Virus record (IMG/VR): IMGVR_UViG_3300038338_000003
Coordinates: 1 to 46,746 of that record
Strand: one strand, 5' to 3'
DNA: 46,746 nucleotides
From: a virus
In this document: one piece after another, positions 9,092 to 18,059 of the stretch
Layout: each line of letters starts with the position of its first letter
Position numbering within the stretch: position 1 is the first letter of the stretch
Notes under the pieces: model-generated
Databases searched by the model: none
Told to the model about the DNA's origin: nothing
Seen by the model: only the letters and a program-made list of their open reading frames with translations
Translations under genes and position numbers: made by a program

Positions 9092-10588
9092 ATGGCTATA
9101 AGTACAGCAGTAGACCTGTCCGCGGTAGCGCGGGTGGTCGGGATTCAAACAGTATTTAAAGACCTCCGCGGCGGTGGCATTTTATTTCTACCGCAGCGGG
9201 CGGCTGTAGTGGGGCAGGGGAACACAGCCTCTACGTACTCTACGGATAAACGCCAGGTAACCAGCGCGACGGAAGCGGCGAGTATTTACGGCTTCGGGTC
9301 TCCGATCCATTTAGCGGTTAAACAACTCTTCCCGGTAAACGGTGACGGTGTGGGGTCTATCCCCGTAACGGTCTACCCGCTCGACGATGACGTAAGCGGC
9401 GTGGCTTCGGCCGGTGACGTTACAGCAACCGGTACGGCCACGGAGTCCGGCGTCGTTTACGTTAAAGTAAATAATATCCGCTCTGAGGCTATCGTTATCG
9501 CGTCAGGTGACGCGGGTACCGACCTGGAAGACGCGGTTACGGATGCTATTAACGCGGTGCTGGATATGCCGGTAACTGCGGTAGCGGACGGTACTGGTAA
9601 TAAATCAGACCTTACAAGTAAATGGAAGGGCGAGAGCGCTAACGATATCGTGGTAGAGATCGACGGCGAAGTAGCCGGCATTACGTGGGCTATCACTCAG
9701 CCGGTCGGAGGCCTCGTTAATCCAGACGTCCAGACCGCGCTGGATCAAGTCGGTAACGTATGGGAGACTATGGTACTCAACTGCCTGAACATTTCCGACA
9801 CTACTACGCTCGATCTCTACTCTACGTTCGGGGAGGGGCGCTGGGGCGCGCTTGTTCGTAAGCCGCTTATCGTATTTACCGGTAACACGGCGACTACGGT
9901 AACGCTCGCTACTGCGGTATCGGATGTCCGTACAACGGATCGCACTAACTCGCAGCTGGTAGCTCCGGGCTCCAGCGATCTTCCGTTCGTAACGGCAGCG
10001 CGTCAGCTCGCTCGTATCATCAAAGTGGCGAACAATAACCCACCACGTGATTACGGTAGCCAGGACGCCACAGGGCTTACACCGGGTACCGATGCTGAGC
10101 AGTGGACGTTTGCAGATCGCGAATCTGCGATTAAAAAGGGCAGCTCGTCTATCGAAGTGAAAGACGGCGTTATCAATATCTCCGATGTGGTCACATTCTA
10201 CCGCCCGACCGGCGAGCTGACGCGCTACCGTTACGTGTGCGATATCGTTAAGCTCCAGAACATTATTTTTAATCTGGACCTTATCTTCGCTACGGCCGAG
10301 TGGGACGGTGCGCCGCTTATCCCGGATGATCAACCGACCATTAACCCGGAAGCTAAAAAGCCTAAATCCGCAGTAGCGGCTATCTCGGCTATGCTTGACA
10401 GTCTTGGGCTTAACGCGATCATCAGCGACCCGGAGACGGCTAAGGCTAACACCTTCGCAGAGATCAGTAGCACAAACCCTAAACGCCTCGACGTGACCAC
10501 TACGGTACAGCTGAGCGGCAACACGAACATTATATCCGTCGATCTCAACTTCGGGTTTTTCTTCGGCACTACTACGGTAGTGGCGTAA
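9092..10588 (+). CDS. Contractile tail sheath protein, Mu gpL-like
   Basis: A 498-residue sheath protein. The start (IFLPQRAAVVGQGN-like ILFLPQRAAVVGQGN at 27-41) and TEAASIYGFGSPIHLAVKQL match the Mu gpL N-terminal domain. An inserted domain of about residues 105-200 precedes the conserved core, and the C-terminal part (TGELTRYRYVCDIVKLQNII, then VQLSGNTNIISVDLNFGF) matches the family's interlocking strand region. It shows that this is a myovirus. AAGGAG ribosome site. The tube gene follows. Confidence 0.95.
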   Translation: MAISTAVDLSAVARVVGIQTVFKDLRGGGILFLPQRAAVVGQGNTASTYSTDKRQVTSATEAASIYGFGSPIHLAVKQLFPVNGDGVGSIPVTVYPLDDDVSGVASAGDVTATGTATESGVVYVKVNNIRSEAIVIASGDAGTDLEDAVTDAINAVLDMPVTAVADGTGNKSDLTSKWKGESANDIVVEIDGEVAGITWAITQPVGGLVNPDVQTALDQVGNVWETMVLNCLNISDTTTLDLYSTFGEGRWGALVRKPLIVFTGNTATTVTLATAVSDVRTTDRTNSQLVAPGSSDLPFVTAARQLARIIKVANNNPPRDYGSQDATGLTPGTDAEQWTFADRESAIKKGSSSIEVKDGVINISDVVTFYRPTGELTRYRYVCDIVKLQNIIFNLDLIFATAEWDGAPLIPDDQPTINPEAKKPKSAVAAISAMLDSLGLNAIISDPETAKANTFAEISSTNPKRLDVTTTVQLSGNTNIISVDLNFGFFFGTTTVVA

Positions 10589-10604
10589 ACATAAGGAGCA
10601 CAAC

Positions 10605-10988
10605 ATGGCAGCAGTAGGCGGGAGCATTGAATCCGTAGAACTTGACGGCCGTACCTTTTCGGTAGCGGCGGATGCAGAAGCACAGCGTAAGCTCGGCGGC
10701 TTCGAAAATGAGGTTATGGCAAACGGAGACGGTACGGCGCGTATCATTAAAACGCGCGTACCGCTCTCTATCGACGGCTTAACCGTAGGCGTGGACGACG
10801 ACCGGGCGGACCATGAGTTCCTACAGGCGCTATCAGATCGTAACGATTACTTCCCGGTATCGATTACATACGCGTCCGGCGCGGTGTACCAGGGCTTGGC
10901 TCAAATCGTAGGCGAAATGCAGACGAGTAGCCAGAACGCTACGGCGGCGGTATCCCTAATGGGACCGGGCGTCTTAACAAAACAGTAG
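10605..10988 (+). CDS. Tail tube protein, Mu gpM-like
   Basis: A 127-residue protein of the Mu-type tail tube family, which stacks as hexamers inside the sheath. The opening pattern (GSIESVELDGRTFSVAADAE) and the central KTRVPLSIDGLTVGVDDD fit the conserved beta-barrel start and the loop facing the lumen. GGAGC ribosome site. It lies between sheath and tail chaperone, the standard order. Confidence 0.9.
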   Translation: MAAVGGSIESVELDGRTFSVAADAEAQRKLGGFENEVMANGDGTARIIKTRVPLSIDGLTVGVDDDRADHEFLQALSDRNDYFPVSITYASGAVYQGLAQIVGEMQTSSQNATAAVSLMGPGVLTKQ

Positions 10989-10998
10989 GCGGTGATCT

Positions 10999-11412
10999 AT
11001 GGCAGAGAATAAAATTAATGCAGAAATGGCGGAGCTGGAGTTCGAACGCTTCGGGGACGCTATGGATCTGGACTTCGATACGTCTTTCATGGACGAAGAG
11101 GACCGTAAAGGGTTCGAGCAGGCTAAAAGACGTATTGTAAAGGCGATCATGTCTGGCGCTATGACTGTTAACGAGGACGGGTGCCCGGTGTTCGTACCCC
11201 AGAGAGCGGAGGGGGACGTTAACCCCATCACTTTTTACGAGCCTACGGGGGCCACCTACATGGCTATGGACCGTAAGAAAAAGACCGAAGACATGGGTAA
11301 AATGATGGCGCTAATGGCGGACTATACAAAGCAGAGCGCGGGACTTTTTTCTAAAATGAAAAATGCCGACTTTAAAATCTGTCTGGCGGTGACCACGCTT
11401 TTTCTGGGGTAG
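10999..11412 (+). CDS. Tail assembly chaperone, upstream frame (Mu gp41-like)
   Basis: A 137-residue acidic protein between tube and tape measure genes. It probably coats the tape measure protein during tube assembly. Residues 1-95 carry helical segments (MDEEDRKGFEQAKRRIVKAI), and a Lys/Met-rich helix follows. It ends at TAG 11410, but a slippery run just before lets some ribosomes continue in the -1 frame to 11612 (next entry), as in the conserved G/GT system of tailed phages. Confidence 0.85.
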   Translation: MAENKINAEMAELEFERFGDAMDLDFDTSFMDEEDRKGFEQAKRRIVKAIMSGAMTVNEDGCPVFVPQRAEGDVNPITFYEPTGATYMAMDRKKKTEDMGKMMALMADYTKQSAGLFSKMKNADFKICLAVTTLFLG

Positions 11413-11612
11413 TAGTAACACCCCTCGTAAGGCACGGCGCGGACGAGAAGCTACCGAGAGGCGGCCACACGTCCGCTGCGGTCTATACCGAGATGCTACT
11501 ACAGGTAACAAGGGACTATCCGGGGGTACCGGATGTTAGAACATTAAAGGCCAGCGAGATCCGATTCTTTTACAACGGGCTCCGCGCAGAGCTTAAGGGG
11601 CATACCAAATAA
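11376..11612 (+). CDS. Tail assembly chaperone, -1 frame extension (GT-like)
   Basis: This stretch has no start codon of its own near the front but is open from 11376 and reads as a real protein domain: SGVVVTPLVRHGADEKLP, then SEIRFFYNGLRAELKGHTK at the C terminus, which closely matches the Mu gp41/gp42-type extension (EIxFFYxxLRxELK). It should appear as the C terminus of a fusion that starts at 10999. The stop at 11610 is 15 bases before the tape measure start. Confidence 0.85.
   Translation, partial: NLSGGDHAFSGVVVTPLVRHGADEKLPRGGHTSAAVYTEMLLQVTRDYPGVPDVRTLKASEIRFFYNGLRAELKGHTK
11397..11424 (+). promoter_or_regulatory. Programmed -1 ribosomal frameshift site
   Basis: The 0-frame codons CTT TTT CTG GGG TAG contain CTTTTTC (11398-11404). 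A tRNA-Phe on TTT at 11401 can slip back one base onto TTT at 11400. A short hairpin follows at once: GGGGT (11406-11410) pairs with ACCCC (11420-11424), enclosing the 0-frame stop. The heptamer is not the canonical X XXY YYZ type, so efficiency is unknown. Confidence 0.7.
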
Positions 11613-11627
11613 TTACGGAGGTGTGAT

Positions 11628-13343
11628 ATGGCGGGACGTTTCAGCGTAGAAGCGGTATTTAAAGCCGTGGATAAAGTCACCGCCCCCGTAACCCGTATGC
11701 AGAATCGTGTAGGTAAAATGACGCGATCCATGGAGCGAAGCTTTAATCGTTTAAATTTGGGTGTTAAGAATTTTACCGATAACGTCAAAAAGGGAGCGAT
11801 AGCAGTTACGGCTGCACTCGCTCTTTCTACCGGCGCTATGGCTAATGTTATTAGCACGGGCGCGGAGTTCGAGCAGACGCTCGTAGCCGCCGCCGCCAAG
11901 TACCCGGGGGAGATACGTAAAGGTACAGAGGCATTTAAACAGCTCGAGGACGCCGCGCGTAAGACCGGCGCCACTACCGAATTTACCGCCAGCCAATCCG
12001 CGCAGGCCCTTAACTTTCTTGCTATGGCGGGATTCAATGCGGAGAACTCCATATCCGCGCTACCGGCCGTCGTCGATCTGGCTACCGCCGCGCAGGTAGA
12101 CCTGGCCACCGCTACGGATATCGCCACCGATGCGCTCGGAGCGTTCGGGCTCTCAACCAAAGACCCGGCAAAACTTACCAAAAACCTCGCACGCGTTAAC
12201 GATGTACTCGCGAAGACCGCGACCACGGCTAATACCACGATAGAGCAGTTATTCGAATCCATGAAAAAAGCCGGGCCGGTAGCTACCACGGCGGGGGCCA
12301 GTATCGAAACTGTGGCCGCACTTATGGGTACCATGGCCAACTCTGGTATTAAGGCCGAGAAAGCCGGCACCGCGGTCGCTAATATGTTCCTTAATCTAAC
12401 CACCCCGTCCTCCAAGGCCGCTAAAGTTATGCGTAAGCTACGCGTGAACGTGCTGGACGCTAATAACCAGATGCGAGACGTCCCCGATATTCTCGGCGAT
12501 CTTAATAAAGCTATCGCCCCGCTTACGAAAGCGCAACGGCTTAGCGTGCTGGAGAGCATCTTCGGGCGCGAGGGTCTCGCAGGCGTGGCTACCGTTGTAG
12601 AGGGTGGCGCGGATGCGTTTAAGGCGTACCGTAAACAGCTCGAGGGCGCGACTGGAGCGTCGGGTACGATGGCCTCCGTAATGCGCGACACGCTGCAGGG
12701 CCGCTTAAATTCTCTTAAATCCGCTGTAGAGGGGGTAAAGATATCTATTTTCTCCATGACGGAGGGGCCGCTATCGGATGTAATCGTACGTATGACGGAC
12801 TGGGTGCGTGCTAACGAGGATCTTATCGCCTCTAAAATCGGCGGCTTTTTGGCACTCGTTTTAAACAACCTTGATGCTATCGGGTCCGCGCTCCTCGCCA
12901 TAGGTAAAGGCGTGGCCGCGGTTATCGCGCTTGGAATAGCGCTTAAGACGGTATCCGCCGTGCTCGGTATTATCAATCTTATCATGATGGCTAACCCTAT
13001 CGTGCTCGGTATTATGGCCGCTGTAGCTGCGGTAGCGTTACTGTCCGGAAAGCTTGACCCCGTACTCGAGATCATAAAGAGTATAGGCAGCGGTATCTCC
13101 GATGCGTTTAGCGCCGTTGGATCTCTCGGGGCTATCTTCGGTATGGGCGACGACGAAGACAAGAAAGCGCAGGCCGCAGTACCGCAGATGGTAAGTCCGC
13201 AGGATAGGGTAGCGAGAAGCGTCCAGGAGAGCCGTACCACCTCTACCGCAGAAGTCACGATCCGCGACGAGACCGGCCGCGCGGAAGTGACGGGCGGTAA
13301 GCTCGGAGGCGGTCTCGCCTTAGAGAAAACAGGAGCTCTATAA
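11628..13343 (+). CDS. Tail tape measure protein (Mu gp42-like)
   Basis: A 571-residue tape measure protein that sets tail length. Residues 1-60 are basic and helical; residues 75-350 match the PhageMin tail tape-measure core (GAEFEQTLVAAAAKYPG, GATTEFTASQSAQALNFLAM, SIFGREGLAGVATVV). Hydrophobic segments at about 405-470 (AIGSALLAIGKGVAAVIALG, VLGIMAAVAAVALL) could insert in the host membrane during DNA entry. The C terminus is polar with a Gly-rich tail. The ribosome site is GGAGGTG. Its length predicts a fairly short tail. The next start overlaps its last base. Confidence 0.93.
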   Translation: MAGRFSVEAVFKAVDKVTAPVTRMQNRVGKMTRSMERSFNRLNLGVKNFTDNVKKGAIAVTAALALSTGAMANVISTGAEFEQTLVAAAAKYPGEIRKGTEAFKQLEDAARKTGATTEFTASQSAQALNFLAMAGFNAENSISALPAVVDLATAAQVDLATATDIATDALGAFGLSTKDPAKLTKNLARVNDVLAKTATTANTTIEQLFESMKKAGPVATTAGASIETVAALMGTMANSGIKAEKAGTAVANMFLNLTTPSSKAAKVMRKLRVNVLDANNQMRDVPDILGDLNKAIAPLTKAQRLSVLESIFGREGLAGVATVVEGGADAFKAYRKQLEGATGASGTMASVMRDTLQGRLNSLKSAVEGVKISIFSMTEGPLSDVIVRMTDWVRANEDLIASKIGGFLALVLNNLDAIGSALLAIGKGVAAVIALGIALKTVSAVLGIINLIMMANPIVLGIMAAVAAVALLSGKLDPVLEIIKSIGSGISDAFSAVGSLGAIFGMGDDEDKKAQAAVPQMVSPQDRVARSVQESRTTSTAEVTIRDETGRAEVTGGKLGGGLALEKTGAL

Positions 13344-14563
13344 TGGCGTGGAATGATCGAATAAGAGAAGCGGCCTACACGTCGCCCTCCGGCACGCGTA
13401 TACGTTTCGACTACGAGAACGTTAACAAATCCGTGGATAAGAAGACCACCGCTTTTGAGTTCCCGGACGCGGACGGTACATACGTGCAAGACCTAGGCCA
13501 CACGGGTAGACGGTACCCGCTCCGTATATTTTTCTGGGGCGACGAGTACGACACTCTGTCCGATGCGTTCGAGGCGGCGCTATTAGAGCGTGGTACCGGC
13601 GTACTGGAGCACCCAGTGTACGGCGTTATAAATGTCGTACCCTTCGGCACCATAACGCGCCGTGACGATCTTAAGACCGCGGCTAACCAGGCTATTCTGG
13701 ACGTAGCGTTCTGGGAGACCGTGGGGTTAGTATACCCGTCCACTCAAAACGACCCGGCCAGCGAGGTACTTACCGCCGTATCGGATTATAACGTGGCCGC
13801 CTCGGAAGAGTTCGCGACGGTAACCGATCTGGACTCTGCTGTAGAGAAAGCTACTTTTGAGGGCGGCTATACGGCGCTACTCGATCAGGCCGCAGGGGGG
13901 CTATCGTCTATCGCGGATACGCAGGACGATGTACGTATGCAGTTTAACGCCGTGCTGGATTCTATAAACCAGGGCACAGACGTACTGATAGCGGACCCGC
14001 TCTCGCTCGCGTTTCAAACAGCGATATTACTACAGGCTCCCGCTCGAGCGCAGACCAGCATAACGGCCAGACTCTCGGCGTACTCTGATCTCTCCGACAG
14101 CATTACCGCCAGTGTGGGCGCTATGGACAGTAACGAATTCCACGCTAAAGATCTTTACGCGTCCACGTATTTAACGGGGGCGATAGTATCCGTAGTTAAT
14201 AATACTTTCGATACGAAGTCCGACGCGCTCGCCGCTGCCGAAGCTACTCTCGCGCAACTGGAAGCAGTAACCGACTGGCGGGACGACAGCTTCGCGGAGC
14301 TATCCGAGATCGATACGGGCGCCGCGTATCAGCAGCTACAGAACGCCGCCGCGCTCGCCGCCGGGTTCTTAGTGGAGATATCTTTCTCTTTAAAGCAGGA
14401 GCGCAGCGTGGTACTGGACCGTGCGCGGACGATCATCGATTTAACGGCAGAGCTTTACGGAAGTGTGGACGATAAACTCGATTTCCTAATAGACTCCAAT
14501 AATCTAAGCGGATCTGAAATACTAGAGCTGCCGGAAGGTCGCGAAATTGTCTACTACATATAG
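13343..14563 (+). CDS. Mu gpN-like tail/DNA circularisation protein
   Basis: A 406-residue protein. The N-terminal 125 residues match the DNA-circularisation protein N-terminal family (WNDRIREAAYTSPSGTRI, then HTGRRYPLRIFFWGDEYD and DVAFWET), found in Mu gpN and relatives. In virions this is a baseplate hub-associated distal tube protein. The rest is helical with repeated Ala-rich coils and less conserved. It ends inside the start of the gp44-like gene (17-base overlap). Confidence 0.9.
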   Translation: MAWNDRIREAAYTSPSGTRIRFDYENVNKSVDKKTTAFEFPDADGTYVQDLGHTGRRYPLRIFFWGDEYDTLSDAFEAALLERGTGVLEHPVYGVINVVPFGTITRRDDLKTAANQAILDVAFWETVGLVYPSTQNDPASEVLTAVSDYNVAASEEFATVTDLDSAVEKATFEGGYTALLDQAAGGLSSIADTQDDVRMQFNAVLDSINQGTDVLIADPLSLAFQTAILLQAPARAQTSITARLSAYSDLSDSITASVGAMDSNEFHAKDLYASTYLTGAIVSVVNNTFDTKSDALAAAEATLAQLEAVTDWRDDSFAELSEIDTGAAYQQLQNAAALAAGFLVEISFSLKQERSVVLDRARTIIDLTAELYGSVDDKLDFLIDSNNLSGSEILELPEGREIVYYI

Positions 14564-15782
14564 CGTAATAACCGGCGATACTTTCGCCAGCGTATCCAGA
14601 CGAAAATACGGAACCGAGAACGAAGCGGGGTTCATAGCCAGAGCTAATCCCGGAGTAGCGGAGCCGCTAACTGCCGGCACCGTAATAAACACCCCCGCGC
14701 TCCCCACGACGCCGGTAGACTCTCCGCAGACCGCGCCCTCCGACAATGAGAACGAGACCGCGGTATTAATTGATGGTAAGCGCTTTAGGTTCTGGACGGC
14801 GGTACGCATAACGCGGGCGATTGACACCATGGACACGATAGAACTGTCCGCACCGTTAGACGTGGACGCCCCAGACTTTCGCGATACGTTCCGCCCGTTT
14901 TCCTATAAACCGCTTACCGTCACTGTAGGGGGCGATCCGCTCTTTACCGGCACGATGGTAGCCGTGAGTCCCACGCTGGTACCGGACGGCAAAACTGTGG
15001 CCGTAAGCGGGTATGCCCTCCCAGGAGTGCTTAACGACTGTACACCGCCGGCAAGCGCGTTCCCCCTAGAGTTCAACGATCAGGGATTAAAAGAGATCGC
15101 CGCTACTGTCGCCGCGCCGTTTGGTCTTAAAGTGGAATTTGCTGCGGGGCAGGGCGCGGTATTCGAACGCGTAGCCGCGGAGCCTGGTAAAAAAGCCCTT
15201 ACCTTCCTCGCAGACCTCGCTAAACAGCGTAACCTCGTTATATCGAGCACCCCGAGAGGCGCGGTGATATTCTCTCAGTCGGTAGACGCAGGGTCGCCGG
15301 TCGGAAAGCTACAGCAGGGGCAGAGCCCCGTGATTTCCGTAACTCCTTTTTTCAGTCCGCAGGAATACTACAGCCACATTACGGGGGTAGAACCTGTTAT
15401 CGTGGGTCTCAGCGGGTCGCAGTTCACCGTAAAGAATCCGCGGCTGCTCGGGGTTACGCGCCCTCTTACGTTTAACGCGCCCGATACGGTAGATGCGGAC
15501 GTTAAAACTGCGGTGGAGGCCAAAGCGGGCCGTATGTATGGGAACATGGCGGCGTATTCCGTACGGGTATCTACGTGGCGCGACCCCTCCGGAAAACTGT
15601 GGACGCCTAATACTACGGTAATCCTACAGGCTAAAGATGCTATGATATACTCTGAGTATGAGTTTGTAATACGCTCCATAGAGTTCGTACGGGAGCGTGC
15701 GGAAGAGTTCTCTACGCTGGATCTGGTAGTACCTGGGGCATTCAGCGGAAAAATACCGGAGGCGCTACCATGGGACGAATAG
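14547..15782 (+). CDS. Baseplate hub protein, Mu gp44 (gpP)-like with LysM-type start
   Basis: A 411-residue hub protein that joins tube to spike. Residues 1-55 resemble a LysM-like tail motif (TYSVITGDTFASVSRRKYG), the rest matches the Mu gp44/late-control D fold (FRPFSYKPLTVTVGGDPLFTG, GYALPGVLNDCT, FLADLAKQRNLVISSTPRG). The start is a TTG at 14547 with GGAAGG ten bases upstream; no ATG gives the LysM-like strand. It overlaps both neighbours (17 and 13 bases). Confidence 0.88.
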   Translation: MSTTYSVITGDTFASVSRRKYGTENEAGFIARANPGVAEPLTAGTVINTPALPTTPVDSPQTAPSDNENETAVLIDGKRFRFWTAVRITRAIDTMDTIELSAPLDVDAPDFRDTFRPFSYKPLTVTVGGDPLFTGTMVAVSPTLVPDGKTVAVSGYALPGVLNDCTPPASAFPLEFNDQGLKEIAATVAAPFGLKVEFAAGQGAVFERVAAEPGKKALTFLADLAKQRNLVISSTPRGAVIFSQSVDAGSPVGKLQQGQSPVISVTPFFSPQEYYSHITGVEPVIVGLSGSQFTVKNPRLLGVTRPLTFNAPDTVDADVKTAVEAKAGRMYGNMAAYSVRVSTWRDPSGKLWTPNTTVILQAKDAMIYSEYEFVIRSIEFVRERAEEFSTLDLVVPGAFSGKIPEALPWDE

Positions 15783-16423
15783 CCAGAGTATTATCTTTCG
15801 TACGGTCCCTTAGCAACGGGGCGAAAGTAACGGACGTTAAGTCGGACCCGGGCGGCGGCGCGAATACAACCGCGCAGCACTTCGCCCCGGCCGGTGACGA
15901 CTCGCACCCGCTGGATACGGATTATACGCTTTTAGTACCCCTGCCACGAAGCGGAGGCGCTGCGGCGGTCGGGTATCTCGACCCGAGCAACACGCCTAAG
16001 GCCGAGGCCGGGGATAAACGCATATACGCCCGCGATTCGTCCGGAGCCGTAGTCGCAGAGGTGTGGCTAAAGAATGACGGGACGGCGCTGGTGTCGAATG
16101 GTAACGGATCCATAGAGCTAGCCCCCGACGGCGGTACTAAAGCCACGACCCCCTCCGCTACGTTCGAGGCGGCAGCGTCCGGATCGATCAAAGGCGTTAA
16201 CGGGTCGGGGTCTTTCGAGCTACAGCCCGGCGGTAATTTCGTCGTAAATAACGTAGTGATCACCCCAACGGGGGGCATAACCACGCCTACGTCGGTAACC
16301 GCGGCGACCGTTGCGGCCAGCACCAGCTTAACGGCAGCGAGCACAGAGATAGTCGGGCATACCCATACGCAGGGGCCGGATAGCGGCGGTAATACAGAAC
16401 AGAACACAGGAGGACCGGTGTAA
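15770..16423 (+). CDS. Baseplate spike protein, Mu gp45 (gpV)-like
   Basis: A 217-residue membrane-piercing spike. Residues 1-75 form an OB-fold-like domain (NTTAQHFAPAGDDSHPLDTD), residues 85-190 are repeated beta strands typical of the triple-stranded beta-helix (SIELAPDGGTKATTP, SFELQPGGNFVVNN). The C-terminal end has GHTHTQ, with His197 and His199 as the HxH pair that holds an iron ion at the spike tip in Mu gp45 and P2 gpV. Overlaps the gp44-like gene by 13 bases. Confidence 0.92.
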   Translation: MGRIARVLSFVRSLSNGAKVTDVKSDPGGGANTTAQHFAPAGDDSHPLDTDYTLLVPLPRSGGAAAVGYLDPSNTPKAEAGDKRIYARDSSGAVVAEVWLKNDGTALVSNGNGSIELAPDGGTKATTPSATFEAAASGSIKGVNGSGSFELQPGGNFVVNNVVITPTGGITTPTSVTAATVAASTSLTAASTEIVGHTHTQGPDSGGNTEQNTGGPV

Positions 16424-16866
16424 TGAGTCAGCAAGGCGATGTTAAGCTAGTCCAAACGAACGACGACGGAGATATAACGGTAACCGGCGGCGTAGTAGAA
16501 ATGTCCGGGGGTTTAGAGACCGCGGCGTACCTCTCGCTATTCGGCGGTAATGAGGACGATGACGGGCGCGACGATAACCCTAATAATTGGTGGGGCAATC
16601 TTGACGAGGACGACCCGGCGGCGATATATCGAAGCGAAACACAGCATCTACTACAGGCGATCCCAGCGACTTCGGGTAACCTTTCACGTATCGAAGACGC
16701 CGCTAAACGTGATCTGTCGTGGATGATCGATAATAGAATCGCGTCGACTATTACCGTATCGGCTAGTATTCCGGCGCTAAATAGGGTAAAATTATCTATA
16801 ACAATCGAAGCGAACGGCAAGGAGTCGAGCTTCGAGTACGTAGAAAACTGGAGGGCCTCCGTATGA
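16423..16866 (+). CDS. Baseplate wedge protein, Mu gp46-like
   Basis: A 147-residue protein of the phage GP46 family (gp25-like wedge). The marks are a conserved WWGNL turn at about 46, then TQHLLQAIPATSGNLSRIED and an amphipathic helix (AAKRDLSWMIDNRIASTITV), ending in a beta strand pair (NRVKLSITIEANGKESSFEY). Start overlaps the previous stop (TAATG) with CAGGAGG upstream; its end overlaps the next start (ATGA). Confidence 0.9.
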   Translation: MSQQGDVKLVQTNDDGDITVTGGVVEMSGGLETAAYLSLFGGNEDDDGRDDNPNNWWGNLDEDDPAAIYRSETQHLLQAIPATSGNLSRIEDAAKRDLSWMIDNRIASTITVSASIPALNRVKLSITIEANGKESSFEYVENWRASV

Positions 16867-18059
16867 GCTTAACGACCCCGACGACAAAAGATATAAGCGA
16901 TAACATAATCGCCCAGCTGGAGGCGTCTTTAAATCAGACCATCCCGCTCCTCCCTAAAGCCTTTAACCGCGTACTGGCTAAAGCTATCGCAGGCGTGTTT
17001 ATCATCCTTTATAAGTACGGCGGCTTTATGTTCTTACAGATGTTTGTACAGACGGCCAGCTCGGTAGATACGGAAGTAAACGGTAAAACGGTAAACCCCC
17101 TAACGCAGTGGGGCCGTCTTATCGGCGTGGGTGACCCCGTGGCCGCCACTAATGCGGAGCTCCTTATCGATGTAACCGTAGAGGTGCAGACGGGTAGCAT
17201 ACTGTCCGGTACGCAGCTCGTAAACTCCGATAACGGCGTAACGTATATAACTATCGGCGAAGTGCTACTTAACGCGGCCACGGTGCAGGCCACGATACGC
17301 GCAGTATCCGACCAGGCGGACGGCGGTGGCGCGGGGGCTATCGGTAATCTGGAGCCGGGCGGGATTGTATCCTTCGCTAACGCCCTGCCAAACGTAGCGA
17401 GAGCCGCCACTGTGGACTCCCAGATCGTAACCGGTGCGGACGCCGAGGACGTAGAAGTCTATCGCCAGCGCATTATCGACCGTTTCCAAAAGAGACCGCA
17501 GGGCGGCGCGTACGCCGATTACCAGGCGTGGGGCGAAGAGGTCGCGGGGATCGTAAATGTCTACCCGTATACGAGCGTATGTCCGGGGCAGGTGGACTGC
17601 TACGTAGAAGCCACGCCGGAGAGCTCCGGTGACCCGGACGGCGTACCGACTACCGCACAGCTGGAGGCCGTCCTAGAGGCTATCGAGCTTAATTCCGCGG
17701 GCCTCGCTACGAGACGTCCCGCTAACGCTCTGGCGAATACGCTACCTATAGAGCGTACGGACTTCGAGGTCCGGGTTACGGGACTATCAGTAGACAACCC
17801 GGCCACGGTGCAGACAGATATAACTACGGCGCTGGAGGAGTATTTCCTAGATCGAGAGCCGTACATACCGGGGCTATCCGTTCCGCCGCGTAAAGACCGT
17901 ATCACCCGTAGCGCCCTCGGCGGTGCGGTCGATGATATCGTTAGCGCCGCGGGGGGCATTTTTACGTCGGTAATCCTGCTTCAATCCGGCGTAAGCACGG
18001 AGCTCTACTCACTCGGAGAGGGTGAGAAAGCTAAAACGGGCACGGTAACGTTTATATGA
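16863..18059 (+). CDS. Baseplate wedge protein J, Mu gp47-like
   Basis: A 398-residue Baseplate_J family protein. Conserved segments include ANGKTVNPLTQW-like EVNGKTVNPLTQWGRLIGV, TGSILSGTQLVNSDNGVTY, and the pattern EDVEVYRQRIIDRFQKRPQG followed by GGAYADYQAWGEEVAGIVNV. These proteins form the wedge ring that links the hub to fibres and triggers contraction. Four-base overlaps on both sides. Confidence 0.94.
   Translation: MSLTTPTTKDISDNIIAQLEASLNQTIPLLPKAFNRVLAKAIAGVFIILYKYGGFMFLQMFVQTASSVDTEVNGKTVNPLTQWGRLIGVGDPVAATNAELLIDVTVEVQTGSILSGTQLVNSDNGVTYITIGEVLLNAATVQATIRAVSDQADGGGAGAIGNLEPGGIVSFANALPNVARAATVDSQIVTGADAEDVEVYRQRIIDRFQKRPQGGAYADYQAWGEEVAGIVNVYPYTSVCPGQVDCYVEATPESSGDPDGVPTTAQLEAVLEAIELNSAGLATRRPANALANTLPIERTDFEVRVTGLSVDNPATVQTDITTALEEYFLDREPYIPGLSVPPRKDRITRSALGGAVDDIVSAAGGIFTSVILLQSGVSTELYSLGEGEKAKTGTVTFI

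Noticed and set aside
9605-10747. Long leftward reading frame opposite the sheath gene
   Set aside because: Antisense shadow in a GC-rich gene; no start signals.
11570-13489. Long leftward reading frame opposite the tape measure gene
   Set aside because: It is the antisense of a high-confidence gene, is Ser/Ala/Arg-rich and has no ribosome site or relatives.
15636-15646. TGCTATGAT as an extended -10 promoter
   Set aside because: Lies within the gp44-like coding region with no -35 and no gene start nearby.
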